Source: Gongronella butleri
Taxonomy: Eukaryota; Mucoromycota; Mucoromycetes; Mucorales; Cunninghamellaceae
DNA: 64,000 nucleotides
Reading direction: 5' to 3'
Assembly: GCA_025201375.1 (NCBI GenBank)
Contig: JAIWZP010000020.1
Span: 186,001-250,000 of the forward strand
Of this stretch, positions 44,888 through 56,055 are shown one piece after another (positions within the stretch are counted from its first letter, which is position 1; each line of letters begins with the position of its first letter). Under the pieces are notes generated by a model. That model was not told the origin of the DNA, did not search any database, and worked only from the letters and a program-made list of their open reading frames with translations. The position numbers and the translations under genes are program-made.

Positions 44888-46485
44888 TCAAGAGGCCACT
44901 TTTTCGAGCAAAAACAGCTGGACATCGGAAAGATGACTGGACGCGTCGTCTGTTTTGATGTGTTTTTGCGCGTGCGGGCCGAGCCAGCCGAGCGCGTGGC
45001 CATGACGGCGATCCAATGGCTGCTGGTGAACGTGGAAAAGGGGGCGTGCCAAGTCAAAAAAGAATTGCTCGTCCTCGAGCTTCAGACCACGACGCTTGTA
45101 CCCGACGAGGATCTTGGTGTCCATTGAAGCAAGGCGATGTAGTGTCGCCACAAGCAGCGGGAACTTATCAGGCTCGTACAGCACGTCCGACGCAATGATC
45201 ACGTCAAACAACCCCGTGGCCGCCATCGCGCCCATGTCCGCCGGATGACCCCACCGCAGCGCCGAAATCGCCACATCCTCATACGTGATCCCATTCAGCC
45301 GCCGATTCTCGTGGATCAGCCCAAGCGCCTCGGGCACATCCGTCAACGTAATATGCATTGGCCGCGAATGCCCTCGCTGGCATTGAAACGCCATCAGCAG
45401 GCCAATCACGCCCGTTCTACTCAAATTCGTGGAAAAAAAAAAGATGAAGAAAATGGGATATATTTCGCACAATTAGCCACCATTGGCCACAATGGCACAA
45501 AGGGTCTTTTCTTTTTCTTTTTTTTTTTTCCTTACCCTGCGCTTAGATCGAGGATGCGCGGTTTGGATGAGGTGGATGGCAGGGGGAGTAATTGGCGCAC
45601 CACGGCATCCGAGACGACAAGGGCCGAATCCCACATTTTGCCGGGTGTTCCGTGGACCCAGCCTTCCTTTATCAAAAAGTAATCGTGTTTTGACGGCAGC
45701 GAGTAGCCGCGGTACATGACGAGCGACGCGTACGATGTCCATGCGCGATGCTCGGCGTGATGTTTGGTGATGCGTGTGGATGACGAGGATATTTGGAATG
45801 GAGCTGTGACGAGCGGCAGGACGTGGAGGGAATGCAATTGAGCGGTGGGCGTGATCATGACCATGAGTGAGCTAGAGGGGATGGTGGCGGCCGCGGCAGC
45901 CGCGGCGGCTGTGGTATACACCACTTTTTGACGCGCCAAGGGCTTGATCATCACTTGCAAGTGGAAATGCCGGTCCGAGTCCCAATTGTCACGCTTGGAA
46001 ACTGGCTGCCACACCAATCGCCATTGTGTGGATGGCTGCAACGCGTCCATGTGGCTGGTCCGCCGCTCCAAAAGCACGCAATCAAGCTTGAGCGCGTCCA
46101 ATGCGTCCGTGGACGGCAGCAACGAGCCCAATTCGTTCGCAAGGTGGATTTCCAAGGGGTACCAATGCATCGGCAGCAACACAGGAGGCAACGGCCGCAG
46201 CGGGACCATGCGCAGCAGCCCGGAATAATTGTACAGACAATCCATAAAGTCCATCGTCATTTCTTCCTCGACAACCACCACATCTTCATCCACGTCGGAG
46301 CTCTCATCATCGCCCTTGGTCGACCCACGCGCCGACGACGACGCCGACGACGAAAGGGACATCAATGACGGCGATACCACCGCATTGGGCCCTTGCGACA
46401 CTGGTGGCGCCTGCTTTTCTATGGATATGTCGGCCGCGTCGCCGGACGGGTATATGGTTTGGGTGGAATACAGATCAAACGCCAT
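44888..46485 (-). CDS. family-16 (METTL21/FAM86-type) protein methyltransferase
   Basis: Exons 46485-45536 and 45416-44888 encode 492 residues. The SAM loop DLSAGTGVIGLLMA is formed across the intron (residues ~313-326). ITLTDVPEALGLIHENRRLN, ISALRWG and DVIIASDVLYEPDKFPLLVA (the D-V-x-Y post motif of Methyltransf_16) follow. Enzymes of this group methylate lysines on translation factors and chaperones. The first 310 residues are unusual for the family: Ser/Asp-rich, with an Ala tract, and YRGYSLPSKHDYFLIKEGWV just before the catalytic part. The substrate is unknown. Start chosen at MAFDLYST; a longer frame upstream lacks a good start. Confidence 0.8.
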
Positions 46486-46831
46486 CGTAGGTGTAGTTTC
46501 GTGCTTGAACACGGAAGGGGGGTATGCAGTGGCAACAAAGGAGAAGAGGGGAGGGGTGAAACTAGCGTGGAGGAGCAACTGGTAATAATTAACCGAGAAA
46601 GAAAGAAAAAAAAAAGAAGACACGCGACAAGCAGTAAATAACGAAAAGCGAGAACAAGGTTCCTATTATGCAAAAATAAAATAAAAAAAAAAGTAGGAAA
46701 AAAAAAGGGAGTAGGAGAAAAAAAAGAAAGAGAAACAAAGCGCCGTTTTTATTTTTTAAGTGCGTTCCTGTCACTCAAACAAATAGGCAGTGGCATCAAT
46801 TGTGGGATTTTTTATTTTTCATTGTGCGGAT
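46486..46831. other. spacer between methyltransferase start and clathrin light chain 3' end
   Basis: A-rich (plus strand), with several AAAAAAG tracts that on the minus strand form the pyrimidine leader of the methyltransferase gene. No coding ORF. Confidence 0.5.
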
Positions 46832-47715
46832 TTAGGCTTGGACAATGGTGCCAGGCGCATTGTCGCTCTTGCGCAAATCCAGCATGATTTGCTTCATGCG
46901 CGACACATCGCGGCTCTGCTGCTTGGCATTGTTGCTGTTCACGTCGAATTCGCGCACAACGCGCTCCCACACATTCGCAGACGACGACACTTGCTCACGC
47001 TCTTGCTGATACGCCTCCTCGCGTGCCCTAAAACGATTTGACAACAAAATAAATACGTCAATTTGGCAAAACAAGGGCCCAAATGGGCGCTGTTTTTTTT
47101 TTTCTTTTTTCTTTTTTACCGGTTCTGCTCGATGGCTTTCTGCTTCTTTTCATTGTACTCCTCGTAGAATCGATCAATCTCTTCACGCGCCTTGATGATG
47201 GCCGCTTGCTTCTTTTCTTCTTCATCCTCGTCACGCTTGTCAATCTGTTCGCGCTGCTTTTCGCGCCATTGTCTAAAGGGAAAAGATAAGTGTCCTGTTT
47301 TTTTTTTCGATGGGCTGTGCCATGTGTTGCTTATTGGACGCTTACCGGACCACCTCGGGCTCTTCATCAGGCAACATGGCGCGAGTAAACGCCTAAAGGC
47401 CAGAATAAAACAGATAAAAAGTGAGCAAAAAACTCTCGCCTCCACCCGGCCACTCCCACCCTTTTTCTTCTTCTTTTTTACCTGCGATGTTTCGAGCTCC
47501 TCAGCCTTGGGGAACGACGCATCAAAGCCATGGTCGCCATTGCTGGTGACCGCCAAGGCCTGCGACGGCTCATCAGCTTGGATGGCAGGCACACCTGTCG
47601 TCTCGGGCGCATCAAACGCAAACAAGTCGGCATCCTGGCCCAGCGCAGCACGCTCGCGCGCAAGGAAATCAGCAGTGGGGTCAGAAGAGCTGTTAAAGTC
47701 GCCAAAGTCGGTCAT
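46832..47715 (-). CDS. CLC1: clathrin light chain
   Basis: Regulatory chain of the clathrin coat. Four exons from 47715 down (47715-47482, 47392-47346, 47272-47120, 47027-46832) give 209 residues. The acidic N-terminal part starts MTDFGDFNSSSDPTADFLAR. Then comes the conserved QWREKQREQIDKRDEDEEEK followed by a long charged helix (REEIDRFYEEYNEKKQKAI), which binds the heavy chain. The C-terminal VWERVVREFDVNSNNAKQ and RMKQIMLDLRKS match the family end. The small exon of 47 nt is in frame with canonical borders. Confidence 0.93.
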
Positions 47716-49360
47716 CTTGGTATGGTGTGTGTTGTGTGAAGAGCAAAAAATGGAAGAAAGGAGGGGCCCTTGGCGGCATTTTGAATTTCCATATCTTCTT
47801 CAGCGGGCCACGGCCAAGGCGGTGAATTGAAACACCGCCGTTGGCCTTTTTTTCACAGCGCCTAACGTTTTCATTCAAAAATCGCGAATTGCTCGAGAAG
47901 CAACAAGGCATCTTGACTTGCCTTGAGCAGATAAAAGTTAGCACCAATTCCTGACATTTGAATGGCACTGGTTTTATGCTGGCACAGTAACATAGACGCG
48001 CGTGAAATGCGCAAAGGTGATAAAGCACCTATTTTCGCTTTTCGAGGGACGTCCTCAAAGCCGATTGGCTGTTTCGCGCGCCGCGCTAGAAAGGTTGCGC
48101 GCCGGTCTTTCATTTGAGCCCACGCAGACATCTCTAGGTCACGTAGATCGCGAGCAACAGCCCAAATTCAAAATGGCCAAATTTGGTGCATGGTCCCCTG
48201 GCCCATTTTCGAAAATCAAAAAAAGTGGATGGATCGCCGCGAAATTCGGAGGGTAGCAGGAACGCACTGTCGTCATCGATTCTTGTGCGGGCAAGGTAGC
48301 GGTTGTTAGGCTAGTTGGCGAGAAAATTCACAAACAAGCACGAAAACACATGATTTTCAATTCAATGCCATCGAGCCACTATGTGCTTTCAGCGAGCTGA
48401 AACAAACATATCTCGTGCATATGAACCGTGCACACACGTCGATGCCCATGGGCACAAGAAAAACGCGCTTTACGCGTGAATGGCGACGCGTCGAAACCTC
48501 GCTTTTTGAACATGTTTTTCGGAGCGTCGTTACTGTGGATCGTATACAACCACTGCGCCGTGCAATGCACACACTTAAAGTGCTGAATGATGCTCTCCGA
48601 GGAAATGTCGACCGATCGGCTCTTGCGCGTCGTGGCATCGAAGGATGAGCATTTGAGATGAAGCCCTCTGGCCACTTTACACCCCATTTTCTTGAAACCC
48701 ACAAAGCAGAATCGCGTGAAACTTGCCTTGCTGTTACTACCCTTTGGCGCGCACCATGCCTCCAAGTTTGAAGGCGATCGGAGGAGTCGGCCTGTTTTTT
48801 TGCAAAATTCGGCGTGGCAGCGCGCCAAACTTGCAAACAGGCATCGCGCCGCGAATTGCGCCCCCAGGATCACAAGCAATGGCTCAAATGAAAGCCTGCG
48901 CCATCTTCTTTCCTTTGTAATAAGCAAGCGGCATGGAATAATTTGCTAGTCTACGATTTGTTCGACGTTTACGCATAAAACTGGAAAATTTGATTGTTTT
49001 GACCTGTCTTGTCCTTTTTCGTTCTACTTTAATGTCTTGATGTCTTTACATTTAGTCGTCTATGGTTGTCCATCGTGAACTTTTGGCACTTTTCTAATTT
49101 CGTCCGGAAGTATTTTGGAAAAAAAAACACAATTTACTTTTGAATTTGTGACTTTTTGAGTTTTTTTTTTTCACCAGGATTTGCAAGAAAAAGTCGGCAG
49201 CTTTGGATGAATCCGGGGGCGCAGAATCCTGTGGTGGTGTCAGGATGGCGGGTCACACAAGTGAACGTTTCTACAAATTTGGAAATGTGTGGAAAAAAAT
49301 GAGTGGAAATTCATGCCTCGTGCGCCTTTCATTCCCGACTTTTTTTTTTTTGGCTTTGCC
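47716..49360. other. gene-poor spacer, 1.6 kb
   Basis: No intact gene. Contains one long open frame on the minus strand without an ATG (48379-48927, listed separately). The rest shows nothing recognisable. Confidence 0.5.
48379..48927 (-). pseudogene. open frame without ATG, Cys/His-containing, possible relic
   Basis: 182 open codons with protein-like composition. A Cys/His-rich section (HFKCVHCTAQWLYTIHSND, FSCAHGHRRVCTVHMHE) could be a zinc-binding relic. There is no upstream ATG in frame and no evident splice partner. A decayed transposon protein is one explanation, chance another. Confidence 0.25.
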
Positions 49361-50208
49361 ATGGCGACGCACGATTCGTTGTTGCTCCACATTGTGCGAG
49401 AGCTTGCTTTGGATGGAGACGACGAGACACAAAAGCTGGCCGACACATATTTAAAGGCGGACGCCTTGACACCCACGCAGGTACACCGTTTATTTTATTT
49501 AAAATAAAAACGCGAGGGATCTAACCGCGATAATAACACGTCGTTTCTTTTGCTCCGTGTCCCTGTTTTTTTGTTTAGGTCGCGGCGCTCCAGGGGCATG
49601 TACAGCAATCCATTGAGCAAATGTGCGACAATGTCACGAGCCAGGTGAGCATGTTTCACCCGTCGGTCGCGTACGACGCGCACGGTGGGCGTGTCTCGGC
49701 ATCGATGGTGCTACCGCGTGTCGTCAAGGTTGTGCAGCAAATGGACGCGTACGTGGATCGCACGCGAGCGCAAGTGACGGATCTCAAGCAGCAGGCCATG
49801 GCACTGGCCACAACGTACGTGCGCGTGATCCTCGAGATTCTCGACGTGCTGCGCCACGTCATCCTCGAATTCAAGTGCGATTTCGACTTCGAAAAGAACG
49901 CGACCCTCGACCGTTGGCTCGACGCCCGCGCGCGCGCTTTCCAAATTCAGGTCCACCACTTGTACACCACCATCCGGCAAGCAACCTACCCACCACACGT
50001 CGTCCACGCACTCGCACAACTCAATGCCAAGCTCACCGACCGCGCAAACGACGCGAATGCCCTCGCCGCCAAAATTGACAAGAAATGCAACGACACAGCA
50101 CACCCAACCATCCAAAAACTCATCCAGCAAATCTCAACCACCTCCAAAAATATCCAGAGCCTTACTGACCACATTGCTCGCCTTCAATCGCAGGATCCAG
50201 ACGCGTAA
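49361..50208 (+). CDS. coiled-coil protein of unknown function
   Basis: Exons 49361-49480 and 49579-50208 encode 249 residues. Mostly helical with heptad-like spacing: MATHDSLLLHIVRELAL at the start, VVKVVQQMDAYVDRTRAQVT, TTYVRVILEILDVLRHVILE, and HALAQLNAKLTDRANDANAL near the end. No membrane segment and no catalytic motif. The pattern loosely resembles augmin subunit HAUS4 or other spindle coiled-coil proteins, but similarity of coiled coils is weak evidence, so no name is given. The two-exon model is in frame throughout. Confidence 0.6.
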
Positions 50209-51129
50209 ATGCCTCCGTGTCTTGCTCGTTTCCCCCTCATACCCCCCGCAATTCATCCTTGGCATATAATAAAAAAAAGTGGACAGTGCGCGCAGAAAAG
50301 CATTGGACGCGTCAAATTCCTTTCTCATAGAATGAACATGCCTAGTGCTGGCTAATGGGCAGGTGATGCATTGGGCTAGTGGGCGCGGCCAAAAAGACCA
50401 TTTTGGTAGCAAAGTTGCCTAATTTTTTCATCGACGAAAAAAAAAAAAAAGGATTGAAACCTTGTTCTTTTGGTATAACAAGGGTCGAAATCCCTCTGCC
50501 TCCCACTCTCGCCACGAGTCGTGTCACCATGCTGCAAGGCGCCATGAGGTCAAGTGTCCATTTGCTTATATTTTCGAAAAAAGAAAGTGAAATATCGAGA
50601 AAGTGACTCTTTTAGAGCATGCGGTGGTGGGGTGCATGTTTTCTCGTGATGCAGTTTCTTCTCTCACTGATCAGACTCGCATTGGATGGCCTGTTTGTAT
50701 CTTGACGTGATTTTAGCGAAAAAAAAAAGAAACATTGCAGCAACCCAGATGGACATGGCGCGCACGCACACGCGCCAGGCGCCCCGCCCATCCCCAATTA
50801 AAGCCGCGCAATGATATGATAAACAAAGAAAAAAAAATAGGAGCCAAAGACGCCACTCGCGCGAGATTGACGCGCTTTTTTTTTTATTCATCCGCGCGGC
50901 AAAATTGTCCAAATTGCGCGTTCTACATCGAATCTTTACGTCCTTGCGACCTGGACTCACGGTGGGAGCCGTGGCACGCCGCAGCATGCGGACAAGGGTG
51001 CGGCGGCGGAAGTTGGCTGGGTAAAAAAAAAAAATGAGAGATCGGGTTTCCCACCATTGTCGTTTCTTTTCGCTCTTTTTTTTTTTTGACAAATTCTTGC
51101 AAATTTCCCCCGTTGTCTCTCTTATCAGT
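50209..51129. other. intergenic spacer
   Basis: 0.9 kb with AATAAA-like signal near 50267 and a CT-rich leader before 51130. No ORF with coding character. Confidence 0.5.
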
Positions 51130-51666
51130 ATGAGTCAAGATGCTTATTTGGCGATGCTGAACAACCCTGTGATCAACCCGCCTGCGGGCGCTTCGACGGT
51201 GGCGGCGCAACAAGCGGGCTCGGAGCTAAGGCGTGCGTCGCAGTGCTGTGTGCGCGTCAGTGACGAGGCGCAAGCGTGCCAAGACAAGCTGGCAGCGGCA
51301 AGCAACGACTTGACGCTGGCGTCCGAGGCAGACATGCCGTGGATGCCCATCCAAGTGCCGAGCGACGCAGGGTTGCCATTGTCAGGCGACATCGTTGCCC
51401 AATTGCGCGCCCTCGGCATCCACCGCGATCAATTGGATGAAAATGACGACGACAATGACGCGTCGCACGTGCAGAAAAAGACACTAAAGGCGTTTTGCGC
51501 CGCCCATCCCGATGCCGCCACACTCGAACCCGTGTTTGACGAGCTGTTTGCCAACGATGTGCAAGTCTACCTGATTGGCCAGCGCACCATCGACGTGTAT
51601 GTCCTTGGATGGCTCAAAACCACAAAGGCTCTCGTCGGTTTGCAAAGCGCCCTCGTTGAAACGTGA
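51130..51666 (+). CDS. nuclease A inhibitor (NuiA)-like protein
   Basis: Intronless, 178 residues. The family signature spans the protein: LAAASNDLTLASEADMPWMP near residues 57-76 (NuiA: a helix then a loop of the SESEYPFE type) and, at the C-terminus, QVYLIGQRTIDVYVLGWLKT then ALVGLQSALVET. The last strand pair and the closing V-E-T are particularly like the cyanobacterial inhibitor, which plugs the active site of NucA, a His-Me-finger nuclease. Residues 1-55 are an extra Ala/Gln-rich segment. Whether it inhibits a nuclease in the fungus is unknown. It may be of bacterial ancestry (inference from family distribution and lack of introns). The start lies behind a T/C leader. Confidence 0.75.
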   Translation: MSQDAYLAMLNNPVINPPAGASTVAAQQAGSELRRASQCCVRVSDEAQACQDKLAAASNDLTLASEADMPWMPIQVPSDAGLPLSGDIVAQLRALGIHRDQLDENDDDNDASHVQKKTLKAFCAAHPDAATLEPVFDELFANDVQVYLIGQRTIDVYVLGWLKTTKALVGLQSALVET

Positions 51667-52419
51667 ATGATGAGCACTCGCACGCAATAAAATAAAGAAA
51701 AAAACGTCTCCATCCACCATCCCCCTCGCCTCCTCAATTTGCCCACACCTTGCCACCGCGCGCACCCGAGAAAAGAGGCTCTTTTTTTTTTGGCAGTGCT
51801 TGTTCAGAAATTGGAAATAAAACAAGTGGAGGTCCATCCTTTTTTTTTTCTTTTGGCGCGACCCCCCTCAAACAACAGAAAAAAGGAGAAAAAAAAAAGC
51901 AACCCGGGTTGTAAGAGAGGGCACATCATTGGTATTTTTTTTGGGCTATTTTCGTAGGGGCGGCATTGAGATGTGTGTGTCATTCAGAATGATGATGGGG
52001 GTGAAATGGAAATGGCTCGCTTTGCTCACTTTTTTTTTTTTTGTTATTTTGCTTTTTAATGGTCAAATGGTCAAGAAGCAAGTGGTGCGCGTAAGGCAAT
52101 CGTTTACTGACACACAGAGCGCGACAACGCGTGAGATGCAATGACTAGGCTGATCGCCCCCTTTGTGTAGATGAATTTTTTTCTTTCTTTCCTCTTTGGC
52201 CCTGTTGCTTGTTTGTCCATTGGCGGTGGTACAATGCCTTGTTTTGAAACGCCGCGTACTTATTTTTATTATGAGATTTAGGTTTTTTTTTGAAAAAAAA
52301 AGAGGGAGGGAATGGTGGTCGTGAGTCGCTTTTATATTTTCTTTTTTCCCTCTTTTTCCTCTCTTTTTCTTTTCTTTCTTTTTGTTTTTACTTTTTCAAA
52401 ACAACAAAACATCAGTAAA
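51667..52419. other. intergenic spacer / HMG-gene leader
   Basis: Contains CT-rich stretches (52331-52390) leading into the small HMG gene. No coding ORF. Confidence 0.5.
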
Positions 52420-53083
52420 ATGGCCAAGGTTACCAAGAAGAACGGCAGTAAGTGGTTGCACGGGTGCGTGACGCGTCTTTTCCCTTGAAAATCACTCACC
52501 ACGCTCTTTTTACCTTACAGAGAAGGGCGGTCCCTCTGCTTATAACAACTTTATGAAGGTAATTGGCTCTTTTATGATGATTGATCAATGAGACCACTGA
52601 CACGCATGTGTTTTTAAACAGGATCACTTGCCCAAGGTCAAGAAGGCTCATCCCAACATGTCCCACAAGGATGTAAGTGAAAAACGAGAGGCGCAATAGG
52701 GGTGGATGGGGCATGATGGAAGGGGGTGGCGAAGGGAGGGGGGAGGGCGTGGATGTTTTTTTTTTCTTTCTTGCTGGACGAGAGGGGGCGCGTGGATTTG
52801 TATGGCCCTTTTTTTTTGTGTGAGCGGTCCTCGCAAAGCATCCTTTTTTTTTCTTGCTCTCTTTTCATGTGACTTGCACGTATCCCCCCTTTTTGTTTGC
52901 ATGTTGCCTCGCTGACCTTTCTTTTATTTTTGACCATTGACGTGCGCGCATTTAGGCCTTCAAGTTGGTGGTATGTTCCTTTTTAAAAAACAAAAAGAAA
53001 TTGCTCGTTTGTCTCATCCATTTGTTTTCTTTTAGGCTAAGAACTGGGCCACTGCCCCCGAGAACCCCAAGAACAAGAAATAA
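52420..53083 (+). CDS. small YABBY-like HMG protein in five micro-exons
   Basis: Exons 52420-52447, 52521-52558, 52622-52672, 52956-52970 and 53036-53083 (28, 38, 51, 15 and 48 nt) join to a 59-residue protein. A basic start (MAKVTKKNGKKGG) precedes PSAYNNFMKDHLPKVKKAHP and NMSHKDAFKLVAKNWATAPE, which matches the YABBY/HMG core pattern SAYN-x-F-(K)...P-x-(I/M)-S-H-(K/R)-(D/E)-A-F...A-K-N-W. It is the right size for a single DNA-bending HMG-like fold. All eight splice sites are canonical and all joins keep frame. A 15-nt exon is extreme, but KLV links the two halves of the domain exactly as expected. Confidence 0.8.
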
Positions 53084-53714
53084 GCCGTCGCTTTCTTCTC
53101 GTCCATCAAGGCATCTCTTGGTCCTTTTCTCCCCCTCCCCCTTCAAAAATGCCACGCGTCCCAAGCCATTTTTCTTTTTTTCCTTTTGTTTTTCACGCGT
53201 CGCCATGATCATCTTTATGAATCTCTCTATCAGTGCTATATGAAATAATCTCGAAAATAAAAAAAAGACCCTTCGCTACGCTTCCATCCTATGATAAAAA
53301 AAGAAAAAAAACGCGCCAAAACGCGCGTTGTCGCGTGTCACGCACGTAGCAAGTGGACGGCCGCACTTGATGAAGCCTGTTCACGCCTTGACGTGGAATG
53401 CGCTTGGGGGGAGCGGTGTGAGCGACTTTTTCAGTGTGTGGGAGCTGAATTGGCGGCTCCTCCGGGCAAAAAAAAAAAAAAAAAAAGTAGAAAAGGCAAA
53501 ATGATTGGTGCATAGATTTGCGATCGAACAAAGCCCTGTGGCTCGCTTTTTGCGCATCAATTGGGGCGCCGCTTTCGGCAAAGGGGGGGGGAGAGTGGAA
53601 GAAAGCTCCGCCCCGGTTCCTTGACCTTCCTTTTCTTCCCTGTCCTTTTTTCCCTCTCTTTTTCTTTTTTTTTTTTGAGGTCTTCGTGTTATCTTTTTTG
53701 TTTGCCTTTTTACC
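53084..53714. other. intergenic spacer
   Basis: AATAAA near 53256 for the HMG gene; a poly-A (53469-53486), a G run near 53583 and a T/C-rich leader for SNX3. ORFs on the minus strand here are antisense shadows. Confidence 0.5.
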
Positions 53715-54421
53715 ATGTCGTCGTCGCCCAGTGCTAATTCGCCCTCGCCCCGCTTCCAGGCGTTCCACTCCATGGCCGGCTCGCTCACGCGCGAGCAAAC
53801 CATCGAAGAGCGCTATGGCATCCCCGAGAACTTTTTGGAAATCGAGGTCAAGAACCCGTTGACCCACGGCTTTGGCCGCAAAATGTACACCGACTATGAA
53901 ATTGTTTGTAGGGTAAGCGCCATTAGACCGAGGAACGACGGACAAAGGGGGGGGGGGAAAACGCGGTCAATGACGCGAAAACAAGCTGATGCGCTCCCTT
54001 TTTTTTTTTCTGCGTTTTAGACAAATATTCCCGCGTTCAAGTTGCAGCATTCGTCGGTGCGACGACGATACAGTGACTTTGAGTGGTTCCGAGACGTCCT
54101 TGAGCGCGAAACCACACGCGTCACAATCCCACCCTTGCCCGGCAAAGTCTTTACCAATCGCTTCACCGACGAGGTCATTGAGCATCGCCGCGATGGATTG
54201 GAACGCTTCTTGCAAATGTAACGAGGGAATTGGAGCAAGGGGGAGAAGAGAAGAAGTAGAAAAAAAGGGGGACGCAAAAAAGAACTGCGACACTCACAAA
54301 AGTCACTTTTTTTATTTTGTTTCTTAGTGTGGCCGGCCATCCTTTGTTGCAAACGGGCAGCAAGGTGCTTGCTGCGTTCATCCAGGACCCTGCGTTCTCG
54401 CGTGATGCGTACAATTACTAA
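53715..54421 (+). CDS. SNX3: sorting nexin-3 (Snx3/Grd19)
   Basis: PX-domain protein that binds PI3P on endosomes and works with retromer in recycling cargo. Exons 53715-53912, 54021-54217 and 54328-54421 encode 162 residues, the usual Snx3 length. [14 protein letters not shown] and [16 protein letters not shown] open the PX fold. [15 protein letters not shown] contains the phosphate-binding Arg. [13 protein letters not shown] is the Pro-rich loop. [20 protein letters not shown] holds the second Arg, and the protein ends soon after, with no BAR domain. Very secure. Confidence 0.95.
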
Positions 54422-54989
54422 TGGCCCACGGCGGTCATCGTGCCAAACACCCCCTCTTTGAACCACTTTTTGTAGACAATTGCCTCTCTTTTTTTTAAAT
54501 TGCACTGTATTCCCCATTGATTCCTCCTCGTTCGTTTTCCTTGGCACCTGTTTTTTCTGCCATGGGCATACTCATCTTTTGCTTGTTTTCCTGTTTTCTG
54601 TGTGCGCAAAATAAAATGTACCAAATAATCGACAATTGGGCCGCTTGCGTGTGTAGAGAGTGTGCGTCCCTAATGCTCCTTGACGGGATACCGCCGCGGC
54701 GCCAAGACCATGCCAGGCAAACGATTGTCTGTGCCATTCTGGCCGCAAAGTCACCTGACGACGGACTTTTTCTTGATTTAGACGCGCAGCCACCCCCACA
54801 CCAACGAGCCTATTTGTCGCTCCCCTGGCCCAAGATGGCTGCTGAGGAGCGGCGTGACAAGATGGACAAAAATGACGTGCACCACGCCCATTGTCAATCG
54901 ATCAAACAATCCAAAAGTCACTTTAAAGGGGGTAAATCGACTCGTTTCCGCAAATCCGGCACTGTAAAGCTCCAAAATGCATGCCAACG

Positions 54990-55780
54990 TGAAATGGCCG
55001 GCGAAAAAGTCGCGTCGGATCCATTTGCAAACTTGTCACTGTCATTGGGAGCGCGCCGCACGAAAATCAAGATTTGGTCGTGTCGAGCGCCCAAATCGAA
55101 AATGGAAAAATCAGGTCACCAGAATCCTGTCAAACTCTCCCAAAAGAAGAACGGCATGGAGAAACCACGGAAAACGTCGAAAAAGAGTGGGATCGATCTG
55201 CTGGTTGACGAGCAATGCGTGATTTAGTATAAAACGTCACATGCGAAAAGCACGGGGAAAACGCGCTTATAGATCTCCGCCGACGCGTCCATTAGCACAA
55301 GAGACCCCAGATGCATGGAGTTGATCAAGGGCAGACGCGTGTAACTCGACGTGTGACACGGGTTGTCGCGCGCTGAAAACTATATATGAATTTGAAACCG
55401 TGTCAAAGAGGCCAAAAACTCTCTTTTTTGAGAGATCACCAATGTCTGCGCACGCTTCAAGTCGCGTTCTTTCTGATGCTCTGACTTTCAACGCTCTGCA
55501 ACCAATCCTCGTTGAATTTGCCTTGGGATGAAAAATCGTAGTATTTTGGGTTTTACGCAGCAACCAGCCAATGCACCCCATGTTTTTAATGCTTTGTTGT
55601 CGGTGAATGTTACGCGCTCACCTTATGGTTGAATGGTGTGATGATATGGCGACCTAAATTTCACTCATTTTAAATGGTCGACTGTGCCCCTTGGAAAAAT
55701 CGTGATTTTCGAAAATCGTCGTTGCACGCCATCTGGTCGACGCAGCACCTCGAGGATGGGCTCATTTAAAAGAGAGGACT
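54990..55780 (-). repeat. dispersed repeat A, copy 3 (inverted)
   Basis: Its reverse complement follows copies 1 and 2 block by block: GAGCCCATCC, CCAAGGGGCACAGTCG, CATTCAACC, CAGCAGATCGATCCCACTCT, TTTTCCGTGGTTTCTCCATG, GATTCTGGTGACCTGATTTT. Similarity continues beyond into GCGGCGCGCTCCCAATGACA, which copy 1 also has as GTGGCGCGCCCAAATGACA. Confidence 0.65.
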
Positions 55781-55817
55781 TGGTATTATCTGTTGAAAGA
55801 GCAAATATTTTTCACAG

Positions 55818-56055
55818 GTGTAAATCCATGGGTACCACGACCAAAACACAACAAAAACGCTTTAATCGCAGTTTTCTCGACCTTGACTCAATTGCAGTTG
55901 CCGCAAATGTGAGCTCGTTTGAACGAGGAAGTCAGCTAGTTGTCGGCTGAACTTGCCTAGAGTCACTTGTTGGATGTAAATCCATGGACACCACGGCCAA
56001 AGCACAACGAAAATGCTGTAGTCGCGGTTTTTCCAACCTTGATCTGATCGATAGA
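55818..56055. repeat. diverged direct duplication, ~157-bp period
   Basis: GTGTAAATCCATGGGTACCA at 55818 and ATGTAAATCCATGGACACCA at 55974 begin ~78-base segments alike throughout (ACCAAAACACAACAAAAACG against GCCAAAGCACAACGAAAATG; CTCGACCTTGA against TCCAACCTTGA). Confidence 0.6.
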
